Source of the DNA: Chromera velia
Taxonomy: Eukaryota; Sar; Chromeraceae
Length of the DNA stretch: 55,363 nucleotides
Direction of reading: 5' to 3'
NCBI GenBank assembly: GCA_018398765.1
Contig: JAHBMJ010005903.1
Span: 1 to 55,363, forward strand
The notes below the pieces were generated by a model that did no database searches, was not told the origin of the DNA, and saw nothing but the letters and a program-made list of their open reading frames with translations. Made by a program: the position numbers and the translations under genes. Positions 43,296-54,600 of the stretch are shown here, in pieces (position 1 is the stretch's first letter; every line of letters starts with the position of its first letter).

Positions 43296-43774
43296 GCCCA
43301 GCAGAGAAGAACTACTACATTAGAGACAAAGAGTTCCTTGTTTATGTATTCGCAGTCAAGATCTGGCATCCGTACGTTTTATATACGATCCAGATATGGA
43401 ATGATCATGAAAGTTTGAAGACAGTCACGTCGACCGCCGATCGAATGCAAATGTCTCCTCGCATACGTCGTTGGGTTTTGTTGTTGGACCAGATAGGTTT
43501 TACGCTTCGATACGTGCTTGTGAGAACTGAACAAAAGCAGAGAGTGGAAGAAAAGACTGAAAAGAGAAAGGAAGAAGAAAAGGAAGTGAAAGGACTGTTG
43601 GCAGGCATTGAGATGAGAGTGGATATGAATGAAGAGTTCTTGAAGGAAGTGAAAAGAGGATACAAAAAAGAAAGATTCTTTCAGGAGCTCATCGAAGTAT
43701 TGAAGCATCCAGAGGTGCTTGTGCCTCGTCACTTGAGAATAAGAATTCAACCATTCACTCTTGTTCAAACTTGA
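43205..43774 (+). pseudogene. Ty3/gypsy RNase H and linker, frame-shifted
   Basis: The next frame resumes with AVLMQKDPCVRILRPCAFASRTMSPAEKNYY and EFLVYVFAVKIWHPYVL, as in gypsy RNase H. A charged linker (QRVEEKTEKRKEEEKEVKG) follows. The frame shift at its start has removed the first catalytic Asp from the reading. Confidence 0.82.
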
Positions 43775-44590
43775 TGGCTTTCTTTATTTCAAAGACAGAT
43801 TAGCCATTCTGATTGATGTTCTGCAGAGGCAGATGATCTTTGAGCATCATGACACGGTGCTCAGAGGACATCTGGGGCCAAAAAAGATATTTTTCAAGCT
43901 GAACAGTAAGTTTTACTGGCCCAACATGTATTTATCAGTCAGAAAGTATGTGGCTCGGTGTGATGCCTGTCAGAGAACAAAACATTCCACCCAGAAAAGA
44001 CCTGGTCTGCTTAATCCTTTGCCTATCCCTGAGTGTCCATATGAATTTCTTTCTCTCAACTTTCTGTTTGGTCTGCCGAGAACGTTGCTCTGGGGAAGAA
44101 TTGTGAATAGAATTTTCTCTGTTGTTGATCGTTTGTCAAAGGATATATTTTTCATCCCGGTGTGGGAAGAGGTCACGGGAGAAGAGACAGTATCGATTGT
44201 ATTTGAGAGAATGGTATGCTTGGTCGGTATATTTTGTTCTCTTCTTTCTGATCGCGATTCTCGCTTCATCTCTGCATTTTAGCGAGAATTGCAAAGACTC
44301 TGAAAATCAAAAATCAAGAATTATGAGCTCTTCTAGACATACGCAGACAGACAGACAGACAGAGAGAGACAACAGAACGATCAGGGAGATGTTAAGGTGT
44401 TTCGTGATGGATCATCAGGAAGACTGGGCCGAGGCTTTGCCAGCATGTCAGTTTGCATATAGAGACAGTGTGCATCCAGTGACAGGTCTCTCACCATTTA
44501 GATTTGTGCATGGCTTTCATCCAATCCAACTGCCTGCAGTGCCTGTTCGGGGAAGTTCGCTGTCTCCGGCAGCAGCTGACTTCACCGCAT
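43761..44590 (+). pseudogene. Ty3/gypsy integrase, decayed
   Basis: The zinc-binding part shows HHDTVLRGH and CDACQRTK (HHCC). The core reads LNFLFGLPRT, where the family normally has an Asp in place of this Asn, so the first catalytic acid is lost; VVDRLSK and SDRDSRF follow. A stop at 44281 breaks the core. A second frame resumes with TIREMLRCFVMDHQEDW and FAYRDSVHPVTGLSPF, after a small CAGA-repeat expansion at 44342-44366. Confidence 0.85.
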
Positions 44591-44689
44591 GACACAGGGC
44601 AGAGACGCCATAAGCGAAGGAGTGCCTGGAGCAAGCAAGGGAGACGGCAGCTCACTATTATGATCGTCATCATAGGGAACTAGAATTGG

Positions 44690-45111
44690 GTCCAGGAGAT
44701 TGGGTGTTGGTGTATAGAGAATTTTTCGAACAAAAAAGAAGGCCAGAGGGAGTAAAGAGAAAGCTTAAGCCTGTGTGGTTTAGTCCTTTTAAGGTAGAGA
44801 GGGCAATCACATGAGGAGCATATGAGTTGATCTTCCTGGCAGGAGTTCGCATTCATCCTATAGTAAATGTGAACTATCTGAAGAAGTATATAAGAGAGCC
44901 GGGTAACCCTTCACCTGCAGTTAGACTTCCGAGGTTCGAGGGCCCTGAGTACAAGGTAGATAGAATTTTGGACAGCAAGAAAATTTTAGGGAAGCAGTAT
45001 TATTTAGTCAAATGGAAAGGGTTTTGAGTGAAGGATGCTTTGTGGGAGCCAGCGAAGAATTTTGAGAAAGCAAAAGAAAGGATCGCTGATTTCAAAAGGA
45101 AAGAAAAATGA
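44690..45111 (+). pseudogene. Ty3/gypsy integrase C-terminus with chromodomain
   Basis: Contains IHPIVNVNYLKKY, then the chromodomain EYKVDRILDSKKILGK, YYLVKWKGF, a TGA at 45025, and in the same frame VKDALWEPAKNFEKAKERI. KWKGF/Y followed by LWEP is the chromodomain signature that steers chromoviruses to heterochromatin. Confidence 0.85.
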
Positions 45112-45314
45112 TAGACGGGCAGTATGAGGGAGGAAAGGCATAGGGTGAGAGACAATGTATGATGATAACTCGATCGCTCGAGGGCATGCTAGATAGGCGC
45201 TTGATGAGAAGATAGATAGACATGAGAATTGATTGTCCGATCGCTTGATGGATACATGATTAATATATCAGTTTTCAGAGCTAAGCGTGGATGTTGGTTT
45301 GAAAGGTGGGCAAG

Positions 45315-45621
45315 TGTGAGGGGCATTCTGTCTAATAAGGAGACTGAGTAATAAAGGGCTGGCAAGCGTCAGACAGATGTGGGCCGGACGGGGGACCCGG
45401 GCTACATAGCGTACATAGGTGTATCACGAGACTGCATATCGTAAAGTCGGGCATACTTTCATTAAGTGCTTTTAGTGAAGTATATGCTTGATGTGTCTGC
45501 TTAACGTCATCACTAAGAATGCTCGAGATTGACATTAACTGCTAGACTAAACCAACCGATGTCTGTCAGACTTTAACCACCTGTATCTGATAGTACTAAG
45601 ACTCTCGTAAAACAGCTTACA
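45315..45621 (+). repeat. 3' LTR (307 bp)
   Basis: Same ends as the 5' copy, plus a block of about 45 bp (ACATAGGTGTATCACG to GGGCATAC, about 45411-45455). It is preceded by a purine-rich GAAAGGTGGG that could be the polypurine tract. Confidence 0.9.
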
Positions 45622-45769
45622 TTTATTATACTCTCCCTAAGTTTTTCTCATTTTTTCTCCTAGTTTTTCTCTCATACACTAGCTAGTAGCTCATATATAC
45701 ATATAATATCATACATATATATATATATACACATTAATAATAGCGAGAATTCTTGAGGCCTAGCTTGGA

Positions 45770-47611
45770 AGTCTAGGTGACGCACAGTGGTAAAAAAAAA
45801 TAATCTAAAAACGTCTATTCTTTTTTTTTATTTATTTAAAATTTTATTGTATATATAAAAAAAATAAAGGTTAAATGACTAGCTTCAACTAGAGTTTGAA
45901 TCATATCTAGGATCCCAGTTTCACTTTTAGCTTGGTAGACGCTTAAAAAGATTGACCAAAACTAGCTTCGACTAGAGTTTCGAAATGTATATCGTCCTAG
46001 ATATCGTCAAAGAGCTAGTTAAAGAACTTCTCCTCTGTCTGCTCTTCTATCTGCATCCATGTATCCATCCTTCTTATCACTCTTTGCATAGGACAAAAGA
46101 GAGCCCCCTTTTCCCTTCGTCTGCCCGCTCGCCTTCATCCCTGTAATCTCTTTTTGCGATGGTCGCTGCGTGCAGTGCCATACACGCAGACTTCATTCAT
46201 TTTTCAATTAGTATGAATGGTGAAACGACGAACCGGGTCACTCCCTCTGTCTCTCTCGTCTCTCACACTTAGTTGGTCCATCACCTAGTCCATCACCCGG
46301 CATCCCTCAGAGGAGGGAAGCAAGAAGGATGTCAGATGTGTCTGAGAGAACCACCACAAACGTATGTATATGTGTGTGCGTCTTTGTCTGTGTGTTTATC
46401 TAACTGACAGCGTCTTTCGGATGAATACGCGAACCGTCTGAAACGAACATACAAAACAAAGAAAGCGAAAGCAGGAGCAAAGACCACCATATTTACCTAA
46501 TCTTCGTAATGGCCTTGTAATCACTCAGGAGGTCAGCAACGCGAATTGTCTGGCCTCTGTTCTCCTCACACTGCTCAAGCATTACATTAAGTTTCTGTTG
46601 CTGCTGAGCGCTGAGACGATCCCCTTCTTTCTGTCTTGTGTGGTCTCCTGAGAGCCACATCAGTTTCACCTTCTTAGTCCCTCCGTTCGTTTTCCATTTC
46701 TGCTCAACTTTTGCATGGAGGCGCACTGTTTCGAGCCACTCTGCCTGTCTGTCGTTTCTTGGACGAAACACGCAAGAGAGAGAATCTCTTGCATGGAAGG
46801 TTTCAGTGAATCTCTCCGTTGGCGCTGAGACGATGAGATGCTGAAGAGCATAATTGAGGATGGAGTGAAGGAGACCGCGTGCCTCTTGTACTCTGTGCAA
46901 CCAGAAACTTTTTTCCCGAAAGAAGAGAGGAGGAGGAATGAGACGGTAGAGGAGAGAGCACTTCGTCTTTTTAACGAAGTAGAACGGTTGGAAGATGTTT
47001 TCCAGGTCGACATCTTTGCATCTGAAGAACTGTATGAAGATGCTGAAGACGAGGGGGAGAAGGAGGATGAGCAAGGTGATGATGCAGATGTAGCGGCCAG
47101 CCGTGAATTAAATTATTAAAATGTGTTCAACCAAGAGTACGAGTCGATACCGCGTGGGGATGATACTGAAGTGGCTACAGAATTTATGAGAAAGAAAGGG
47201 CGGATGCAAGTCAATGTGAATAGAAAATAAGAAGACATGGTTAGTTTTTTTAACAGACACAGCAAAGAGAAGAGAGAAAAGTCTGGTGACAGTGCAGTTG
47301 AACAAGGGAAAAAAGATTGATTGGTCCCTGTTCAACAAAGTCAATGATGGAATGGTGAAGACACTAGTAGAGACAAACATACAATAACAACTAGAACTAG
47401 GGTTAAAACTAGGGTTGAAAGATGTTTAAAACTTTGAGTTGAGTAATAAGTTCGCGAGGAAGTTAGTTTAAAAGTACTTCTAAAAAGTGCTCTTCTAGGT
47501 GCTCCTAGAGGTGCTCTAGAAAATCCTTCGTAGAAAAAAAGAAAAAAAAAAATCTGGAAAGGTCTATTTTTATTTTTTTTTTACCACTCAATCACTGTGC
47601 GTCGCCTAGTT
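45770..47611. mobile_element. Candidate TIR (DNA transposon-like) element
   Basis: The left end (45770-45802) reads CTAGGTGACGCACAGTG, then GGTAAAAAAAA. The right end (47576-47611), reverse-complemented, reads CTAGGCGACGCACAGTG, then (after a 7-nt insert) TGGTAAAAAAAA. Inverted ends of about 30 bp thus bound 1.84 kb. The inside holds an open frame on the minus strand (46493-47074). No transposase motif is recognisable and no target duplication was clear, so it may be a non-autonomous copy. Confidence 0.5.
46493..47074 (-). CDS. Hypothetical ORF within the TIR element
   Basis: A 193-codon frame. From about residue 60 it looks like a real protein (RGLLHSILNYALQHLIV, then CVFRPRNDRQAEWLETVRL, KVKLMWLSGDHTRQKEGDRLS, VADLLSDYKAITKIR at the end). 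The opposite strand is also open at 46838-47119 (acidic, VEERALRLFNEVERLEDVFQ), so only one of the two is likely genuine. No family recognised. Confidence 0.35.
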   Translation of the reverse strand: MLILLLPLVFSIFIQFFRCKDVDLENIFQPFYFVKKTKCSLLYRLIPPPLFFREKSFWLHRVQEARGLLHSILNYALQHLIVSAPTERFTETFHARDSLSCVFRPRNDRQAEWLETVRLHAKVEQKWKTNGGTKKVKLMWLSGDHTRQKEGDRLSAQQQQKLNVMLEQCEENRGQTIRVADLLSDYKAITKIR

Positions 47612-49121
47612 GGAAGTTAGGCTAAGTTGGAACCAATAGAAATTATAGAATTCAATCAATCAATCATAATCAATCAATCAATTAATTATCACTGCCATCC
47701 TAGCTGGTATCGCTAGTGGCATCGTTATCATGGAAAACTAGTATGAAATCTATTTGAATCTAGATTTGAATCTACTGTTTCTACTAGAATTTGATTCATT
47801 TTTCTACTTTCAATGCCGTACATTGCCTATGACCCTCGCACTACCCTGCAGACACATCCTGGCACACCGCCCTATTCCCCCCCTTTGAATTCAAATTCCA
47901 TTCATCCTGCAGTAGCCGCATGCAAATTTGCACGCGGATCATGCAGTCACCGTTGAATCGATGAATCATGCATGCATGCATGCAAGTCTTTCCAGGCAGG
48001 CGGCCCGAGGCACTCATCCAAAGAATTTTTCCTGATTTTGTGCCCCCCTCCGGTTCATTCCGGTTCCCCCAAAACCAAGCACCGGGAGAGACGCACAGAG
48101 CTCCCTTGCCTCTCTTTCTTCCCTCAGGACCGAGTTGCTTGAGAGGCTGGGTGAGTGAGTGAATGGAAGACGTTCGATCGACTGATCGACCCAGGGAGGA
48201 ATGACGGAAAGGAAAAGGTGTGCAAGCATGGAAGAGAGCGAGGCAGACACGCGATGGTCGGGGGTCCCCCGCTCAACAAAGAGACGTCAGCAAGCACCAG
48301 CACCCCCCCCTCCCCCCCGCTTTGATTTTCCACCAACCCCATCCATCCGTGCATCTATTTGATGCAAGGCCCCCAGCCCCTCCCTGTAGAGCAACAGGAG
48401 AGAACGGGCTGAACCATTCGAAAACCCGGACTTCCCCCTCTCCCCTCCGCTGCCTTTCCATTCAGTCAGCCTCACACGGCTGCCTGCCTCCCAAGGCAAT
48501 TTATTCCGATCTTGCCCAGGTGACAGCCCACGCACCTACCCGCCTATCTAAAGCAGACAGAAAAAGGGAACACAAGAAGAGGACCCGCAGACGAACATAA
48601 GACGAAAGAGACACCGCCCACCCCTAAAGATTGGCCTCTGCCTCCTTTCCTTAATTGCCTGAGTGAAGTCCGAGAAGCGGCCATCTCCCCTTCTCACCCT
48701 CACTCACCCCCCAAATCCCGCCCCCCCCGCCATCCTATGGTCCATCGGAGTAAAGAGAAAAGGAAGACGAACGCTTCTTGTTGCGTCGCTTCTGACGGTT
48801 AAAGAACCCCTCGACCTCTTTTTGAGAGGAAGCAGAGGAGAAAGGGAAAGGGAGAAAAGATAACAAAAACCCGCCCGTTTTGCATCTACATCTTCGGGCG
48901 TCTCAAACATCTCTTCTTTCCTTCTTTGCAACCCTTACAGGCCCTCTCCGGCACGAGAGAGAGAAGGAAAGAGAAGTCCACACCTTCCTACATGCCTCCG
49001 CAAAAAATGCCTCTTACCCCCCTGACCGCCCTCATGCACGCAGACACGCATACATGCACACAACACAAACCCCTCCCCCCCCCACCCAACTCCACACTCA
49101 TTCATTCATACATCTATTCCT
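47612..49121. other. 3' flank of the gamma-COP gene
   Basis: AT-rich with CAAT repeats (47645-47690), then CT-rich on the plus strand (48000-49100). Open frames are low-complexity and do not resemble proteins. It should contain the 3' UTR and poly(A) signal of the minus-strand gene ending at 49122. Confidence 0.5.
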
Positions 49122-52100
49122 TCATTCTACTGCTCCCACGATCACAGCACAGATCTGGTCGTTACGCGACCGAACTGCCAACTTCAACAGACACCCGTGC
49201 TGAGGATGCATCCCGACAACGCAACGCGCAAGGACCTGCACCCCTCCCGCGAAAGTCCCTGAAAGCAGCAGCGTGTGCCTTGACGCCCCCGCCTCCACCT
49301 TCGCCGAATCCTCGCACGGCGCCATGGCCAGTTTCGTTGTTAGGCCCTTCACTGCCTGTTCCAGTGTTTTCATTCCCGACAACGAAAAGTTTCCGGCCGT
49401 CTCGACACCCTGCGAAGAAAGAAGAAAAGAGTTGCGCAGCCACAGGTCAGGCGTTTGTGCGGAAAGAAGAAAAACCCTGCTCCTAAGTCGAAAGGACGCA
49501 AGGAGGAGACTGGCCGATCAGACGGGAAGAGCGCAGAATAGAGTATGAAAATCGTAAACAGACGGAGAGGTGCGTAGGAACGGCCGCATGGTTCTTTTCC
49601 TTTCCCTTCCTCCCCCTTTTTACTTCGACAACCATCAAGACACATGGATCAACTATTCATATATAAATTGGAGAGAAAAAACGAACTTTGCGCAAAATAG
49701 TCTTCGTTGGTTGACAGAGCAGCGACTGGAAAGAGACGAGAGAGAAGACAACGACGGTAATCAGCAAAAGTTTTGCGACACAAGGAATGACCACCAGCTC
49801 AACTGCATTCAAAAAGAAAGTACGATGAAAAGCCGTATGAAACAAGATCACCCGCAACCCTTCCCTCCATCCCCCCACCCACCTGAGTTCCCAGAGCGTC
49901 CCACTGAGTCTTAAAGTCTCCTGGTCTCAGTCCCCTCGCACTCACATAGTCCCCTGTTGTCAGGGTCAGGTTCTCCACAGGATACTCATCAGGGTATCCC
50001 AGATCGTCTCCTGCTTCTTTGATCGTGTAAGCAAGGGAACACGAGAACGTGCCCTGTACCGCCCCGACCCCCGAGGTATCGGAGAGCTTCTTCAAAAGCA
50101 TGTACGCAGACCCGGGTTTGTCGAATGGGAGAGACTCGGCTGGCACACACCCCACAACCTCCCAGGTGGAGGCATCAACCGACCCTAGCCGAACTTCCAC
50201 GTTCTCGAGTAGCTGATCGTTCAAAGTGTTGGTTATCTGGAAATCAACAACAATGCACGACTCGAACATATGCTTGGTTGCTTGCACTGTGTACTCTGCC
50301 TCGCTCTCTGTCAGCTGTTGAGGACGAGAGGTGTGCTGTAGGGCACCGAGACTGCTGATGCCTGCAGCTGCCACCAGAGGCTCGACCTTTGAGACGATCT
50401 CGACTGCCGCCGAGGGACGCGACGCGGCCGGACCCGCACTTGCCGGGCCTGCTGCTGCCTTTGCCGCCCCCCCCTCCTCCTTTGTGCTCGCTGCAGCCGC
50501 ACTGACTGACGCAAGCCTCTGGGCCTCCCACGCCTCCTCTGAGGGCACGACAGAGGGATCGAAAGGAGCGTCTTTGTTGGCCTTCATGTGAGCCTGCAGA
50601 AAGACAACAGGAAGGAAGGAAGGAGGGGGCACAAGAGACGTCTAGCAAAAGGGAACACAGGGGCAGGAACAGGGGGGAAGTCAGGAAATCTAAATGAAGC
50701 TGCCCACAATTAAGCGAAGCAAGCAGATACAGAACGACCTCATGGACAGATTCAGGATCTGAAAACAGAGAGGAAGGAAAAGGCACCCACCGCACACTCT
50801 GCAAATGGAAAGCATTGCCTCTGTTTTCTCTTCACTCAGCCCCACAACCTCATCCCCTCAAGCTTTCTGAAGAACTGCGTAACCCTTGTGGGGCTTAGAA
50901 GAGAATTAATTTCTGCCTGTCTGCATGTTCTTTCTTTCATTCCCTGTCGACTCTTTTGAAAAGAAACCCCCCCCACTTGCCCGCCGTGCGCCTCCTTCCC
51001 TCCCTCACCCACCTGCAGGATCTCACAGAGACCATCGACGGAGAAGTCCAGACTGCCTGCCAGCAGTTGGTCTTGCTGGTCTGCCGCCCCTGCCCCCTCT
51101 TCTTCAAGAGAGCGCTCCAGCATCTCTACGTATACGTTCGTGCGATCACGCACCTGCAAGAGCAAGAGGGAAAGGGGCACAGGAAGGAACGAAGGCAGAT
51201 GGGGAGTGAGAGACCGGGGGGGGGGGAAGAAAGAGAGAGACAGCAGGAACGAACAGGCCACTCACTCACTCACTCGCCCATGGACCTAAACTAAAGACAG
51301 AGACCAAGCCTTTCTTTCCTTCCTTCCTTCCTTCTTCCGAACAAGGCAGAAGAGGCAAAAGACAACAAAGAGAACACGGCGAGTACGGAGAGACCGGAAA
51401 GCATACCACAGCCAAGGTCCGATCAAACCTCTGGAAAACAGAACATCTTGCGAAGAAGCAGTACACGAAGCAAGTAAAAGTGGGCCCACGCTACACGACC
51501 AGAAGCTTCGAAGACCAAACACTTGAGACCCCGATGCAATCTCTCTTTCGACTTTCTCCCCCCCCCATGCAGACGGACTGACTGACCTCATCGTCGTTGT
51601 CAGTCGTGCAGCTCTCGAGGAGCACGAGAATGTCCCTCTTCAGCGCGGGGCACTTGAAGGCAATTTTGGCCAGAGCGTCGACTCCCGCTGCCCTGACGAG
51701 GGCGTTCTCGAGAATCAGGCGGTTGTAGATGAACCTCACGAACTTGGCAGGAGACGACGTGGCCGGTGCGTGCTCACCCAGGAAAGACAAGATCATCGTG
51801 CACAGGGCGGGGTACTCACAGTCCTCAATGAACTCGCACAGGTGCAACAGGCCCGTCTCCTTCGCTTGGGGAATCTCCCTCACGAGAAGGATGAGAGCCT
51901 CGACGATGTCCTGTTTGAACTCTGCGGAGCCTTCCTCTCTCAGGTTGGAGGAGAGGAAAGACATCAACACCTTGTGCTTGTTCGGGTAGGTGAGGGCGAG
52001 TTGTTTGACTGCTCTGACGACCTCGATCTTGAAGGTGTCGGAGATCTCTGTCATGAACGAGGTGATCTGTTTCACCAGCCTGTCAACGGAAGACTCGTGC

Positions 52101-53799
52101 CCAGTCTTCAGGAGCGTCGTCAGAGCGAGGGTCGCAATCGACCTGCAAGAATGCAAAACAGATCATCACAAACAGAAAGACGATCTTATTCGCTGTCCTT
52201 GCACAGACAGACTCACAGAACTCTCCTCTGCCTTTCATGCTGTTCCTCTCATTTCTCTTGGCACTGGGTGGAAGCGAGAAAGGGGGAGAAGGACAAAGAA
52301 GGAGCAACACGAAGACCTCTGTGAGTGAAGAGAGAAGGAAATGGGAAAAAAGGACATAATCACAGAGAAGAGACGAAGACAGCCGCAATCGGAAAGGGGG
52401 GGGGAGGAGAGAGGATCAGAAAGTTGGTCGGCAAAACCTGGAAGCACATACAAGTTTTGACACCGCTGCTGAGGTTTACGTGTCCGGCTCCTTCTCTTTT
52501 CGTCCTTCTCTTTTTTGGTTTTCACGTGTTTTCTACATCCCTGCCCCTCTGTAGCAAAGCATTCGCACAGCACATCTCTGTTTTTCTTTTCTTCTAGATG
52601 CTCCTCTCGGCCCCCACTGTCACCACCTTCTCTTCCCCTCCCCGTCTATCTTTCTCATCCTCACGCAAAGACTCGGTTTCGAAACTGCAAAGATGCATTC
52701 CTGACGGACACAAGATTCGGTCACGAGCCTTCTTTCTGTTCACACCAATTTCTCATTGCATTCCCCCTTCCGACCTGTTCTGATCAGCCAGCAGAGGCTC
52801 CATGTCGGCGTTGCACCTTGCCACCAGGTGCGCGCGCTGCTGAGCGAGTTTGTTCAGCTGCCGGATGGAGGCAAACCGAATCACGGGGGTGGGGGAGTTG
52901 AGGAAAATCTGATGGACGGTTATCGCGGGGATCATATCATACCCGAACACAGTCGTGCCCCCCGACCCGGCCTCGTCGACGGCTGCCAATTCGCACATGG
53001 CCTTGGCTGCCTCAAACATGACCATCTCCGACTTGTGTCTGAGACAGCCGTCAAGATAGTCCATCAGTCTCTTCTCCATCACTGCCTCCCCCCTCTCTGA
53101 CTTCAGAACACGGGCAGAGATTCGGATCAACAGGCACTCTGCCATTGTGCTCTTCATGAAACTCTTCGTCAAATTCATCACCACCTTGTGAAGCGCAAGC
53201 CTGTCTGTACGCTTCAGTTCATACAGAAGAGCAAGGGCATGAAACTGGACCATGTTGTGTTTGGAAGACACGGACTCTGTGACTTCGTTCACCCATCTCT
53301 TTGCCACCTCGGGCGCATTCACCATCAGCTGCATGCCGCAGATGAGGGCAGAAGAAGCAACGAAGGGGCTTTTGTCAACCACCGCCGTCTTGAGGTAACG
53401 GTCAAGCTGGGAGGCCATGGAGGGATCGAGGATCCGAGACAACACTCGGATGGCGTTGGCGCGATAAAAATCATTTTTGCTGTTCATGTCTTTCGTCAGA
53501 CAGTTGGTGACCATGAAACTCTCTGCTTCTGTGACTTGAATGGCCTTGATGAGAAGGAAGACCATTCGTCTCAGTCTCTGGTTTTGGTTCTGGAAGAGTT
53601 TTGTAATTCCGAAAAAGAGATCTGCAGACTCTTTCTGGGTAAAGCGCTGTCCCTGCTGCAGCAGGTTCATCACCTTGGTCAGCAAACGACAGCATTTTTT
53701 CGGATTGAGCTGGGGATCGTGAAACATACGTGTCTCTTGAAGGATCGTGGCCTTCTCTCCCGCGAAGGGATTGGGCGACTCTTTTTCGTCCGTCTTCAT
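49122..53799 (-). CDS. COPG: Coatomer subunit gamma (gamma-COP)
   Basis: Exons (minus): 53799-52775, 52142-51587, 51153-51013, 50593-49883, 49409-49122; 2721 nt, 906 residues, phases all agree. ATG 53799 (MKTDEKES) is the only in-frame ATG before the conserved NPF; the family is about 870-900 residues. The N-terminal trunk of alpha-solenoid repeats shows NPKKCCRLLTKVMNLLQQG, SNRSIATLALTTLLKTG (built across the first intron), FKIEVVRAVKQLALTYP and TDNDDEVRDRTNVYVEML (across the second). An Ala/Pro-rich linker (about 585-635) follows, then the appendage with VDFQITNTLNDQLLENV, the last exon giving TLEQAVKGLTTKLAMAPCE and LAVRSRNDQICAVIVGAVE. Gamma-COP is part of the COPI coat for retrograde Golgi-to-ER vesicles. 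Single copy here, intact; housekeeping. Confidence 0.95.
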
Positions 53800-54600
53800 T
53801 TCTTTTCCTGTCTGTGCCTTTCCTCCTCTTGCCTGATCTTGGTTAAAAGATCCTTCCTGTCGCACCGGCAGCGGTTTAATTGCAAAACTCAGAAAATGAC
53901 AGAAAAATGGTCACACGCCTTAGATACCTTTTGCCGCACTTCTCGATCGCTTGGCAAGGGGACTGGCTTTCTGCTCGACAACTGGAAAGAAGGGCACAAA
54001 CAGAAGAAACGTCAGTCTGTGCATGCAGTCTCGACTTTGTGTGGATCCTCACTGCGGAGGGCACTGGGCAGTTCAGAAAACCTTGAAATTTCTCTTTTAG
54101 GCCCCAAAATTTAAGGCGTCGCATCCGAGAATGTCCCTTGATTAATTGCCTCATGCATGCATTCCAGGCTGTTCGATTGAAGCGTGACTCGAAACCAAGG
54201 CACTCATCCGAGTGTGTATCCCGATTCACAGAAAATCGCGTTTTGGGGCCTGGGCGGGCCCAGCTCGCCGGCCTTTCGGGGCCGAACGCGGCTTGTCGGC
54301 GCTCTCTGCGTTCCGTCACGCAACCCCGAATACTATTTTTTTCGATCAGACGAGACGGTTGTCCGCACTGAGACGGCAGCTAGGGGAGATTCGCGACTCG
54401 GGAGTGAACTTCTCCATCTGTTGGCTCTCAAAGTGCGTGGAGAGCTTTCAAGTTTCTGCGCTTCATCCGCAGAGGGCTAGTTGATTCCTTGGAAGAATTC
54501 GTGACGTGCACGGGACCGCCACCGTAGACAGCTGTCTTTCTGTCTCCCTTTTCCGTCTCTTCCTTGACTTCTTCTTTTCCTCTCGGCTCAACCAACCAAA
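53800..54600. promoter_or_regulatory. Bidirectional intergenic region
   Basis: It separates the start codons of gamma-COP (minus) and the PTY-repeat gene (plus), so it should contain both promoters and 5' UTRs. It has a GC-rich patch (54238-54300) and a CT-rich stretch (54525-54590) just before the plus-strand start. No TATA box recognised. Function inferred from position. Confidence 0.45.

Larger units (their letters stand above)
39702..45621 (+). mobile_element. Ty3/gypsy LTR retrotransposon with chromodomain, decayed
   Basis: The element is 5.9 kb with LTRs at both ends (TGTGAGG...CTTACA). A candidate primer-binding site (TGGTAGTTCAAAG, 39966) follows the 5' LTR. The order is gag with a zinc knuckle, aspartic protease, reverse transcriptase, RNase H, integrase, chromodomain; this is the Ty3/gypsy (chromovirus-like) order. 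There are many stops and frame shifts. Flanking 5-mers TTTGT (39697-39701) and TTTAT (45622-45626) could be a target duplication with one change. Confidence 0.92.

Noticed and set aside
46838-47119. Plus-strand acidic ORF as an independent gene
   Set aside because: It is antisense to a longer frame in the TIR element; only one is likely real and neither has a known domain.
47385-47425. Telomere-like CTAGGGTT units (also near 39545)
   Set aside because: Only two or three scattered copies, not a tandem array.
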